NCBI RefSeq assembly: GCF_010645065.1
Contig: NZ_JAADZW010000008.1
Span: 62,001-126,000, forward strand
Direction: 5' to 3'
DNA: 64,000 nucleotides
Origin: Flavobacterium fluviatile
GTDB taxonomy: Bacteria; Bacteroidota; Bacteroidia; Flavobacteriales; Flavobacteriaceae
A model generated the notes under the pieces. It did not search any database. It worked only from the letters and a program-made list of their open reading frames with translations, and was not told the origin of the DNA. Shown here one piece after another: positions 27,756-35,697 of the stretch. Numbering within the stretch: position 1 is the stretch's first letter; every line of letters begins with the position of its first letter. The position numbers and the translations under genes are program-made.

Positions 27756-28547
27756 TTATTCTTCGTTTGAGGGTTTTCCAATTGTAGCAAGGATACCACC
27801 ATCAACATATAAAATGTGACCGTTTACGAAATCACTGGCTTTAGATGATAAAAATATCGCTGCACCGGCTAAATCACCAGGATCTCCCCATTTTGCAGCC
27901 GGAGTTCTGCTAATGATAAAATCATTAAACGGATGTCCGTCAACTCTGATTGGTTTGGTTTGTTCAGTAGCAAAATACCCAGGTCCGATTCCGTTGATCT
28001 GAACATTGTATTTTGCCCATTCAGTTGCCATGTTTTTAGTCAGCATTTTCAAACCTCCTTTTGCAGCAGCGTAAGCAGAAACCGTATTTCTTCCTAATTC
28101 ACTCATCATCGAACAAATGTTAATGATTTTTCCTTGTCTTCTTTCGATCATTCCTTTAGCTACATGCTTAGAAACGATAAACGGACTTACTAAATCAATA
28201 TCCACAACCTCTCTGAAATCAGCAACTTCCATTTCCAGTAAAGGGATTCTTTTAATGATTCCGGCATTATTGATTAAGATATCAATAGGTCCAACTTCAC
28301 TTTCAATTTTAGATACAGCCGCACTAACTTCTTTTTCCTCTGTTACATTGAATTTGTAACCGACTGCATTAATCCCTTCACTTTTTAATTCGGCTACAGC
28401 ATTGTCAATTTTTTCCTGAGAAGAATTTCCGTTAACCACAATAGTAGCTCCGGCCTGACCTAATCCTTTTGCCATTGCCATTCCCAATCCGTGAGTGCTT
28501 CCTGTTATAAGGGCAACTTTTCCTTTTATATCAAATAAACTTGTCAT
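27756..28547 (-). CDS. kduD: 2-deoxy-D-gluconate 3-dehydrogenase (SDR)
   Basis: A 263-residue short-chain dehydrogenase with the Rossmann motif TGSTHGLGMAMA (about residues 16-27), NNAG at about 90, catalytic YAAAKGG and a substrate loop ending VNGHILYVDGG. Adjacent to kduI, it is expected to reduce 2,5-diketo-3-deoxygluconate (DKII) to KDG. SDR specificity is inferred from the neighbour. It follows kduI after 5 bp and precedes uxaC by 21 bp. Confidence 0.9.
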   Translation of the reverse strand: MTSLFDIKGKVALITGSTHGLGMAMAKGLGQAGATIVVNGNSSQEKIDNAVAELKSEGINAVGYKFNVTEEKEVSAAVSKIESEVGPIDILINNAGIIKRIPLLEMEVADFREVVDIDLVSPFIVSKHVAKGMIERRQGKIINICSMMSELGRNTVSAYAAAKGGLKMLTKNMATEWAKYNVQINGIGPGYFATEQTKPIRVDGHPFNDFIISRTPAAKWGDPGDLAGAAIFLSSKASDFVNGHILYVDGGILATIGKPSNEE

Positions 28548-28552
28548 GATTC

Positions 28553-29392
28553 TTATCTTAAGTCTGTGATTTTACAAACATCCATATCTCCGTAATCTAA
28601 GTTTTCACCTGCCATTCCCCAGATAAAAGTATAATTACTGGTTCCGGAACCTGAGTGAATAGACCAGGGCGGAGAAATTACTGCCTGATGATTGTTCATC
28701 CAGATATGTCTTGTTTCCTGAGGCTGTCCCATAAAATGGCATACGGCCTGATTTTCAGGAATATCCAGATAGAAATAAACCTCCATGCGACGATCGTGAA
28801 CGTGTGCAGGCATTGTATTCCATACACTTCCTGGCTTCAATTCAGTCATCCCCATCTGTAACTGACAAGTCGTAACCACGCTACCGATAATCATTTGATT
28901 AACAGTACGGTGATTTGCAGTTTCAACAGTTCCTAAATGCAGTTTATTTGCTTCAGCAAGACTGACTTTTACCGTTGGATAAGTTGTGTGTGCAGGAGCA
29001 GAATTTATATAGAACTTTGCAGGATTGTTTTTGTCATCACTTTTAAAAACAACTTCTTTATTTCCGCTTCCGATATACAAAGCATCTTTAAAACCTAACT
29101 CATAAGATGTTCCTTCAACCAATACTGAGCCACTTCCTCCCACATTTATAATTCCTAACTCTCTTCGCTCTAAAAAATAAGGTGCTTTAAGAGGATCAAT
29201 AGTTTCTAAAATCAAATCTCCTTTTACAGGAACAGCAGAACCGGTAATGTATCTGTCATAATGAGAATACACCAATACCACTTCATCTTCCTGCATCAAA
29301 TCATCAATCAGAAACTCATTTCGTAACTCCTGAGTGTCATATTTTTTTACAGCTTCTGGGTTTGATGCGTATCTGGAACTATATTTTGTCAT
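28553..29392 (-). CDS. kduI: 5-keto-4-deoxyuronate isomerase
   Basis: A 279-residue bicupin of the KduI family. The motifs RYASNPEAVKKYDTQELRNE, the cupin metal ligands in NTMPAHVHDRRMEVYFYLD and HIWMNNHQAVISPPWSIHSG, and GMAGENLDYGDMD near the end are typical. It isomerises the 4-deoxy-5-ketouronate that arises from unsaturated uronate released by GH105. It is first in the minus-strand kdu/uxa operon, downstream of a LacI-type operator at 29407-29420. Confidence 0.96.
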   Translation of the reverse strand: MTKYSSRYASNPEAVKKYDTQELRNEFLIDDLMQEDEVVLVYSHYDRYITGSAVPVKGDLILETIDPLKAPYFLERRELGIINVGGSGSVLVEGTSYELGFKDALYIGSGNKEVVFKSDDKNNPAKFYINSAPAHTTYPTVKVSLAEANKLHLGTVETANHRTVNQMIIGSVVTTCQLQMGMTELKPGSVWNTMPAHVHDRRMEVYFYLDIPENQAVCHFMGQPQETRHIWMNNHQAVISPPWSIHSGSGTSNYTFIWGMAGENLDYGDMDVCKITDLR

Positions 29393-29406
29393 AATTTAAT
29401 TTTTAA

Positions 29407-29428
29407 TGTAATCGATTGCACAAAATTA
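29407..29428 (-). promoter_or_regulatory. LacI-type operator and -7 box of the kdu/uxa operon
   Basis: TGTAATCGATTGCA (29407-29420) differs from the GH28 operator by one base. On the minus strand it directly follows TAATTTTG (29421-29428), a TAnnTTTG box. A poor -33 match (TATG, 19 bp upstream) suggests a weak core. The ATG of kduI is 15 bp beyond the operator, so the site covers the transcription start. Confidence 0.78.
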
Positions 29429-29479
29429 TATTTTTATATTTAAATATCATAATAGAAATGAAAATTATTTGTGTAATAA

Positions 29480-30796
29480 TTACACTTCTACTTTTTTCAT
29501 TTTTGGAACTAATATATGCATGATAAGCCAGGCCAATAAATAAGAAGATCCGCAAATACAGAACATTATAAAATATCCTGTTTCAATTTTACCTATTTTG
29601 GTAAAATAAACAAACATATTTTTTTGAACTAACGCAGTTAATAAAATTCCGCCAACAGCTCCAAACATTCCCCCAATTCCTGTAACCGAAGCAGTTGCTT
29701 TTTTAGGAAACATATCAGACACAGTTGTAAAGATATTAGCACTCCAGGCCTGATGGGCTGAAACCGCTAATCCAATTACCAAAATAGCCCACCACATATT
29801 TATAGTTCCTAAATATTGCGAAAATAAAACCGGTAAAACTGCAAATGCATAAAGCAGCATACTTATTTTACGAGCTTTATAAGCGGGCCAGTTTTTTTCA
29901 ATCAATTTTAAAGGAAGCCAGCCTCCAAAAATACTACCAACACTTCCAATTATATAAACCAATGCACAAGGCCAAATAATTTCAGTAGCCGAAAGCTTAT
30001 ATTGTTTCATCAGGAAATCAGGCAGCCAAAACAAATAAAACCACCAAACTGGATCAGTTAGCAATTTTCCAATTGCAAAAGCCCAAGTTTGACGAAAACT
30101 CAATAATTTCAGCCAGGAAACTTTCTCAGTATTTTCTGCTTCAATTACATCAGCTTTATCAGCATTTATATATTCAAGTTCAGCTTGTGATAATCTCTTT
30201 TGTTTTTCGGGCACTTCATAAAAAATAAACCACAAAATCAGCCATATAAACCCTATAACACCAGTTGCTATCAAAGCCCATTGCCAACCATAATTTTCAG
30301 CTATAAATGGTACCGATAAAGGAACAATTATTGCCCCAATATTGCTTCCTGAATTAAAAATTCCGGTAGCTAAAGCACGCTCTTTTTGAGGAAACCACTC
30401 AGCTGTTGCTTTTATCGCCGCAGGAAAATTACCTGCTTCTGTAATCCCTAAGAATACACGGGCAATTATAAATCCTCCAGTACCCGTTGCAAGTGCATGA
30501 CCAACAGCCGCTAAACTCCACAGCCCAGTTGCTAATGCGTAACCTAGTTTTGTACCTAATTTATCAATAATCCCCCCTGCAACCAGCATACCTAATGCAT
30601 AGGCGATTTTAAAAGCTATTTCTATATTTGAGTAATCTATAACCTCTTGTTCCGGAGTCCAATGAAAGGCTTCTGCCAAAAAAGGTCTTAAATAACTAAT
30701 TACATTTCGATCTAAATAATTTACGGTTGTAGCAAAGAAAACTAAGCTACAGATGGTCCAGCGATATTTTCCTATCGCTGCGTTGGTTTCGTTCAT
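29480..30796 (-). CDS. MFS hexuronate-type transporter (shorter)
   Basis: A 438-residue major facilitator with about 12 membrane segments. It opens YRWTICSLVFFATTVNYLDRN, the ExuT/GudP-family start, and has the signature VFLGITEAGNFPAAIKATAEWFP between TM4 and TM5 and SAHQAWSANIFTTVSDMFP in the second half. Family members carry galacturonate, glucuronate or related acids with protons. It lies 43 bp after the longer homologue and 15 bp before the kduI operator. Which uronate each transporter prefers is unknown. Confidence 0.9.
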   Translation of the reverse strand: MNETNAAIGKYRWTICSLVFFATTVNYLDRNVISYLRPFLAEAFHWTPEQEVIDYSNIEIAFKIAYALGMLVAGGIIDKLGTKLGYALATGLWSLAAVGHALATGTGGFIIARVFLGITEAGNFPAAIKATAEWFPQKERALATGIFNSGSNIGAIIVPLSVPFIAENYGWQWALIATGVIGFIWLILWFIFYEVPEKQKRLSQAELEYINADKADVIEAENTEKVSWLKLLSFRQTWAFAIGKLLTDPVWWFYLFWLPDFLMKQYKLSATEIIWPCALVYIIGSVGSIFGGWLPLKLIEKNWPAYKARKISMLLYAFAVLPVLFSQYLGTINMWWAILVIGLAVSAHQAWSANIFTTVSDMFPKKATASVTGIGGMFGAVGGILLTALVQKNMFVYFTKIGKIETGYFIMFCICGSSYLLAWLIMHILVPKMKKVEV

Positions 30797-30839
30797 AATG
30801 CGGTTTGGTTTGGTTGGTTAATAGTTAGCATGAAATCTT

Positions 30840-32411
30840 TTAAAGATCCGTAATTGGTCTGTATTTTGGCACTAAAATTTTCATTACAATCCATCCTGTT
30901 AAATAACAAACTGCACATATTGAAAAAATAATCATATATCCTGAGTTTATACCATTAACTACTGTATCTCCTGAATCTGATAGTAATTTTAAAAAATCAC
31001 CTAAATTAGCAACACCTTTTTCTTTTAAAAATGCAGCTTCTGTTTCCGGACTTAAAAACTGAGGATATTTTTCTAAAAAAGACTGTCCGTTGACCAAACT
31101 CCAGTTTCTTTGAGTAAAATCAAATAAAACTCCAGAGCCTTTGTTTATTAAAGTTGAACCAATACCTCCTGCCAAACCTCCAATTCCTGTTATGGTCGCA
31201 ATTGCCTTTTTAGGAAACATATCCCCAACAGTAGTAAAAATATTGGCAGACCAGGATTGGTGAGCAGCTCCTGCAATACCTATAATAATTACCGGTACCC
31301 AGTAACTAATATAACCTAATGGCTGTGCAACTAAAGCTAATAATGGAAAGAAAGCAAAAATAAGCATCGCTCTCATTCTTCCTTCATACGGATTCATACC
31401 TTTACTTTCAACAAAATAAGTTGGAAGCCATCCCCCTATAATTGACAATAACGTAATCATATACAAAACAAATAGCGGGAAAGCTGCTTCTGTAGAATCC
31501 ATTCCGTAAACAGAACTCAAATAAGCAGGAGTCCAGAATAAGAAAAACCACCACACACCATCTGTCATAAATTTACCAAAAGCAAAAGCCCAGGTCTGCT
31601 TGTATTTGAAACAATCAGCAAGAGAAACTTTTGTTTTAGTTTCTGCCACATAACCTTCTAATTTACTGTCTGCAATATCATCCTGCTGTATATAAGCCAG
31701 TTCTTCAGCACTAACTTTTGGATGTTTCTCTGGTTTGTCATACATAAAAACCCAAAACCCCATCCATACAAAACCTAAAGCTCCGATTATAATAAAAGCC
31801 ATTTCCCATCCAAAAGCCTCCGCAATGAACGGAATAGTTATTGGAGCAGCCAAAGCTCCAACGGTAGCTCCTGCATTAAAAATACTTGTTGAAAACGCTC
31901 TGTCTTTCTTAGGAAAATATTCTGCTGTTGTTTTGATTGCTGCAGGAAAGTTTCCTGCTTCACCAACTGCTAAAACAAAACGGGCAAAAATAAATAAGGT
32001 AACGCTCACGTTAATAACCATTGCTGTATCGTTTACAGTATGGATAGCATTTTTCGCACCTTCAAAACCCACAAACCATTCTCCTGTTATGATTCCAGAA
32101 GTTGCAATTCCACAAAATGCATGCAAACAAGCACCAATAGACCATATTCCGATTGCCCATAAGAATCCTTTTTTTGTATCTAACCAATCAACAAATCTTC
32201 CTGCAAATAATAAAGAAACAGCATAAAAAATAGAAAACAGTGCTGTAATATTTCCATAATCATTATTAGTCCAGTGAAATTCAGGAGCGATAAAATCTTT
32301 CCATGTCAATGAAAGAACCTGCCTGTCTAAATAATTAATGGTTGTTGCAAAAAATAACAATGCGCATATACTCCAGCGATAATTTCCAATAGATTTGTTG
32401 GTTTGACTCAT
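30840..32411 (-). CDS. MFS hexuronate-type transporter (longer, with two insertions)
   Basis: A 523-residue homologue of the next gene downstream, sharing NYRWSICALLFFATTINYLDR, VGEAGNFPAAIKTTAEYFPK and GAAHQSWSANIFTTVGDMFPK. It carries two extra stretches. One lies around residues 100-130 (TGEWFVGFEGAKNAIHTVND). The other is about 55 residues near the C-terminus (SFLEKYPQFLSPETEAAFLK) before the last membrane helix. Both are polar and predicted outside the bilayer. The gene has its own strong promoter and LacI-type operator, making it first in the run that reaches uxaA. Confidence 0.9.
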   Translation of the reverse strand: MSQTNKSIGNYRWSICALLFFATTINYLDRQVLSLTWKDFIAPEFHWTNNDYGNITALFSIFYAVSLLFAGRFVDWLDTKKGFLWAIGIWSIGACLHAFCGIATSGIITGEWFVGFEGAKNAIHTVNDTAMVINVSVTLFIFARFVLAVGEAGNFPAAIKTTAEYFPKKDRAFSTSIFNAGATVGALAAPITIPFIAEAFGWEMAFIIIGALGFVWMGFWVFMYDKPEKHPKVSAEELAYIQQDDIADSKLEGYVAETKTKVSLADCFKYKQTWAFAFGKFMTDGVWWFFLFWTPAYLSSVYGMDSTEAAFPLFVLYMITLLSIIGGWLPTYFVESKGMNPYEGRMRAMLIFAFFPLLALVAQPLGYISYWVPVIIIGIAGAAHQSWSANIFTTVGDMFPKKAIATITGIGGLAGGIGSTLINKGSGVLFDFTQRNWSLVNGQSFLEKYPQFLSPETEAAFLKEKGVANLGDFLKLLSDSGDTVVNGINSGYMIIFSICAVCYLTGWIVMKILVPKYRPITDL

Positions 32412-32549
32412 AGTAACTATGTTTGTTTGGTTTATAAAAACCGTTTAATTAATTTAAAAACTGGTATTTTTTTTAATTTATGTAAATCGATTTCGTTAAT
32501 TAATTATAAAATTTCAAAAGTATAATTAATTATAATAAAAACCTAAAAA

Positions 32550-32594
32550 TGTAATCGATTGCACAAATATAAGTTTAAATACTTATATTCCAAA
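32550..32594 (-). promoter_or_regulatory. LacI-type operator and promoter of the transporter genes
   Basis: TGTAATCGATTGCA (32550-32563) directly follows, on the minus strand, the consensus -7 box TATATTTG (32564-32571), with TTTG (32591-32594) exactly 19 bp upstream. It is the best-formed core promoter of the three LacI-type targets. A weaker AAATCGATTT palindrome at 32484-32493 may be a second half-site. Confidence 0.82.
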
Positions 32595-32861
32595 TAAATT
32601 ACTTAAAAAATTATTTCAGACTATAAATAAAATAGATATATCAAAAAAACACATATAATATTACATAATAAATAATACTTTTGTTAAATCAAGCTTCCCT
32701 GAAGTTCACTTAAAACATTGATATAATTGCATCTAAAATATGTTATTCACAAATTATTTTATTGATTTCTCAACAAATAATCCGTGAATTGAATAATATT
32801 TCAACTATTCATATATCGTCACAACGTACTTAAGTAATTAAAAATTTAATACCATATAAAA
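32595..32861. other. AT-rich intergenic region between divergent transporter and esterase genes
   Basis: A very AT-rich stretch with runs of A and T and no coding potential. A possible plus-strand -7 box TACTTTTG is at 32686-32693, 168 bp before the esterase start. No operator palindrome like those nearby is seen on this side. Confidence 0.4.
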
Positions 32862-33806
32862 TTGAAAACATTCTTAAACATTTCTTTTAAAAAGAGTTTT
32901 TATTTATTCTTTTTGTTATTTGGAATCTTTACTAAAATACATTGTCAAAATGAAGTCTTACCTCTTTGGAACAAAATACCAAATGAAGTAACTACTCCTG
33001 ATTATAAGGAAAAAGTAGTTGTAAACGAAGGTAAAATCCAACGTATAAGTCACGTTACTGCACCCACATTAAGTGTTTTTCTTCCAAAAGAAATAAAACC
33101 TAACCATACTGCAATTCTTATTTTTCCGGGTGGCGGATATGCACATTTGTCAATGGAAAAAGAAGGGACTAAGGTCGCAGAATGGTTAAACACGCTTGGA
33201 ATTACTGCTTTTGTTATCAAATATCGATTACCCAGCGATTTAATCATGAAAAACAAATCCGTTGGTCCTTTGCAGGATGCTCAGGAAGCCATTCGTTACG
33301 TTCGCGCTAATGCAGCAAAATGGAATATTGATCCTAATAAAATTGGCACAATAGGTTTTTCAGCAGGAGGGCATTTAGCCTCAACCCTGGCAACACATTT
33401 TGATGACAAAGTATATGAATCAAAATTTAATAATAGTGCGCGCCCAGACTTTTCAATATTGATTTATCCGGTAATCTCAATGGATAGCAATATTACCCAC
33501 CAAGGTTCCCAGGCAAATCTATTAGGCAAAGAACCTTCACAGACTGCTATTGAGAATTTTTCTAACGACAAAAAAATAACACCACAAACTCCCCCTACCT
33601 TTTTAGTCCATGCCTCAGACGATAATGCTGTTTTACCTGAAAACAGTATCAATTATTATCTGGGTTTAAAAAAGAACAATGTATCAGCCGAACTACATAT
33701 TTATGAAAAAGGAGGCCACGGCTTTGGATTAGGAGCAAAAGACACAAGTCAGTTTTGGACTAATGATTGTAAAGAATGGCTGAAAGTCAATAGTTATATT
33801 TTTTAA
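32862..33806 (+). CDS. Secreted alpha/beta-hydrolase, acetyl-xylan-esterase-like
   Basis: A 314-residue protein starting at TTG (32862). That start gives a good signal peptide (SFYLFFLLFGIFTKIHCQ); the next in-frame ATG lies deep in the domain, so TTG is preferred. The oxyanion motif FPGGGYAH, the nucleophile GFSAGGHLA, the aspartate in HASDDNAV and the histidine in KGGHGFGLG form the alpha/beta-hydrolase triad of BD-FAE/Axe-type esterases. It is divergent from the uronate transporters and may be a further side-group esterase, though it lies outside the pectin operon. Confidence 0.82.
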   Translation: MKTFLNISFKKSFYLFFLLFGIFTKIHCQNEVLPLWNKIPNEVTTPDYKEKVVVNEGKIQRISHVTAPTLSVFLPKEIKPNHTAILIFPGGGYAHLSMEKEGTKVAEWLNTLGITAFVIKYRLPSDLIMKNKSVGPLQDAQEAIRYVRANAAKWNIDPNKIGTIGFSAGGHLASTLATHFDDKVYESKFNNSARPDFSILIYPVISMDSNITHQGSQANLLGKEPSQTAIENFSNDKKITPQTPPTFLVHASDDNAVLPENSINYYLGLKKNNVSAELHIYEKGGHGFGLGAKDTSQFWTNDCKEWLKVNSYIF

Positions 33807-33869
33807 ATATACTCAATCATATATGTTTAAACACTTCCGGATGCCTATACAGATAAATTTCATTAAAAT

Positions 33870-33900
33870 AAAAGGGATGAATAAAAAAAACATCACTTTT
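33870..33900. terminator. Possible bidirectional terminator
   Basis: AAAAG-g-GATG (33870-33879) pairs with CATC-a-CTTTT (33891-33900) around an A-rich loop. It sits between the convergent esterase gene and the 167-residue gene. The U-tracts are short, so it is weak. Confidence 0.45.
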
Positions 33901-33903
33901 ATA

Positions 33904-34407
33904 TTATTCATCATCCTCATCTCCTGATTCAAAATATTCATCTGGATCAAAAGGGATATCACTGTCAGGATCTTTATCATGTGCATCTACTCCCGGCGGA
34001 TTAAACAAACCCCAACTGTCTTTAATATAATTCCATTTATCAAATCCTGCCACCCAATCAATAAACAACAAACGAAATTCATCGATTGTAGTTCTTAATA
34101 AATCAATGTAATCTGTATTCGCAACGACTTCTTCATAACGCAAACTTCCTGCATAAACAGATAATTCTCGTGCAGCTTTGCGGATAATTGCCGCATTTTC
34201 CATTCTTAAATCGTACAAATCTCCTCCTTCTGCTCCTGCAATCTTTGAAGGAATCGTAAATGCGTTTTCAATCATAAAACGAACTGTTGTTTCCTGCAAA
34301 AAAACATTTTCTTCTGGAATGATCTGAACTAATCCTTCAGTCAGTTTAAAAATCTGTTCTGCCTTTTGATAGATTGGCATTTTATGTATTTCGTCTAATT
34401 CTTCCAT
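33904..34407 (-). CDS. Hypothetical protein with helical-bundle pattern and acidic tail
   Basis: A 167-residue cytoplasmic protein with no signal peptide. Alternating amphipathic helices fill residues 1-130, and TIPSKIAGAEGGDLYDLRM loosely recalls the second helix of the four-helix-bundle (S23-like) family. The last 30 residues are strongly acidic (DPDEYFESGDEDDE). I do not assign a function. It is 40 bp downstream of the acyltransferase gene on the same strand. Confidence 0.7.
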   Translation of the reverse strand: MEELDEIHKMPIYQKAEQIFKLTEGLVQIIPEENVFLQETTVRFMIENAFTIPSKIAGAEGGDLYDLRMENAAIIRKAARELSVYAGSLRYEEVVANTDYIDLLRTTIDEFRLLFIDWVAGFDKWNYIKDSWGLFNPPGVDAHDKDPDSDIPFDPDEYFESGDEDDE

Positions 34408-34447
34408 TTTTATATTTGAAAAAACATCTTAGATTATAAATTTAAAA

Positions 34448-35584
34448 CTACTTTTCAGATAAAATCATTTTTCGTTTCTGAAATTTATTCTGCAACCAGT
34501 TACGGACTGGTTCATCATACAATTTCAAACATAAATAAGCAAGTACAATGCTTGCAATTAAAACGCCGATTCCCATTGGATATCCGTCTTCCAAAGGGAC
34601 TTTATTATCTACAACCCAGGCTGTGTACCAATAGATCAGCGGATAATGTGTGATATAAAGTGGGTATGAAATGTCGCCTAAAGCTTTACAGATTTTGAGT
34701 GAGAACGGACTTTTTATTTCGCCACCGGCACCAATTGAAACTATTAGAGGGAATAACAGAATTATACAAAAAGATTCGTATAAACCATTCATCCAAAGAC
34801 TGTTTGCATCTCCAATTCTTGGCATCATCAGAATTATCGTGATCAATGCACTACATATCCAGAAAGCTCCTTTTATGTGAATTAATTTTCCTAAACGTGA
34901 CAGCAGAATTCCGGCGAAGAAAGGATACAACAAACGTGTAAACCCAATATTCATTTGTTCCAGATTCAGGGACCAGCCTCCAATAACATCTCCTTTTGGA
35001 CCAAAAACAGTATAATTAATCAGCATCGCAGCAAATAGTAAAACAAAAAAACCAAGTACTTTGTTTGAAAATTTACGAAAAAACAATGCATATAAAATAT
35101 TCGCTATGTATTCGAAAAAAAGAGACCAGGCTGGCCCGTCAAGCGGATGCATTTCGCCCCAGCCTCTAATATCCATCGTTTTTGGAACCGGAATCAAAGT
35201 AAAACCAATCAGCATTACCAAAAGCAACTTCCAGACCGGAGTTTCTGCAATTTCCGGAAATAATTCATCTGAAGCCTGAAAGTAGTAGAAAGCGCCTCCA
35301 ATGACCATTCCCATAATTACCATAGGCTGCAGACGAATCAAGCGCCGTTTGTAAAATTCCCATTGTGTCATTTTCCCCCACCGGTCATCATAGGCATACG
35401 CTACAACAAACCCAGATAAAAGAAAAAAGAAATCCACAGCCAGATAACCATGATTGATAATTTGCTTAAAACGGTTTCCTAATGCAAATGTTTCAAACAC
35501 ATGAAAAGCAACCACTAAAATCGCAGCTACACCACGAAGGCCGTCTAAAATTTCATAATGTTTTTTCGGTTTAATATCGGTCAT
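34448..35584 (-). CDS. Acyltransferase family 3 membrane protein (OafA-like)
   Basis: A 378-residue integral membrane protein with about ten hydrophobic segments. The start HYEILDGLRGVAAILVVAFH gives the conserved glycine-rich helix and active-site histidine, and VDFFFLLSGFVVAYAY and RRLIRLQPM are the standard acyltransferase-3 motifs. Members move acetyl or other acyl groups onto sugars of surface polysaccharides or small molecules. No polysaccharide cluster is next to it, so its acceptor is unknown. Confidence 0.9.
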   Translation of the reverse strand: MTDIKPKKHYEILDGLRGVAAILVVAFHVFETFALGNRFKQIINHGYLAVDFFFLLSGFVVAYAYDDRWGKMTQWEFYKRRLIRLQPMVIMGMVIGGAFYYFQASDELFPEIAETPVWKLLLVMLIGFTLIPVPKTMDIRGWGEMHPLDGPAWSLFFEYIANILYALFFRKFSNKVLGFFVLLFAAMLINYTVFGPKGDVIGGWSLNLEQMNIGFTRLLYPFFAGILLSRLGKLIHIKGAFWICSALITIILMMPRIGDANSLWMNGLYESFCIILLFPLIVSIGAGGEIKSPFSLKICKALGDISYPLYITHYPLIYWYTAWVVDNKVPLEDGYPMGIGVLIASIVLAYLCLKLYDEPVRNWLQNKFQKRKMILSEK

Positions 35585-35697
35585 GAAATGGTCAATGGGT
35601 TAGGAATTATTAGTTATTAATAGGTTATTTTAAATTTAGATATAAATTTTAATTGCTCTATTGCTCATTTTTTATTTTACATTAAATGCTAACGATT

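Noticed and set aside
31735..32226. 163-residue plus-strand frame opposite the MFS gene
   Set aside because: Antisense shadow of a membrane protein gene; composition reflects the codons of the true gene.
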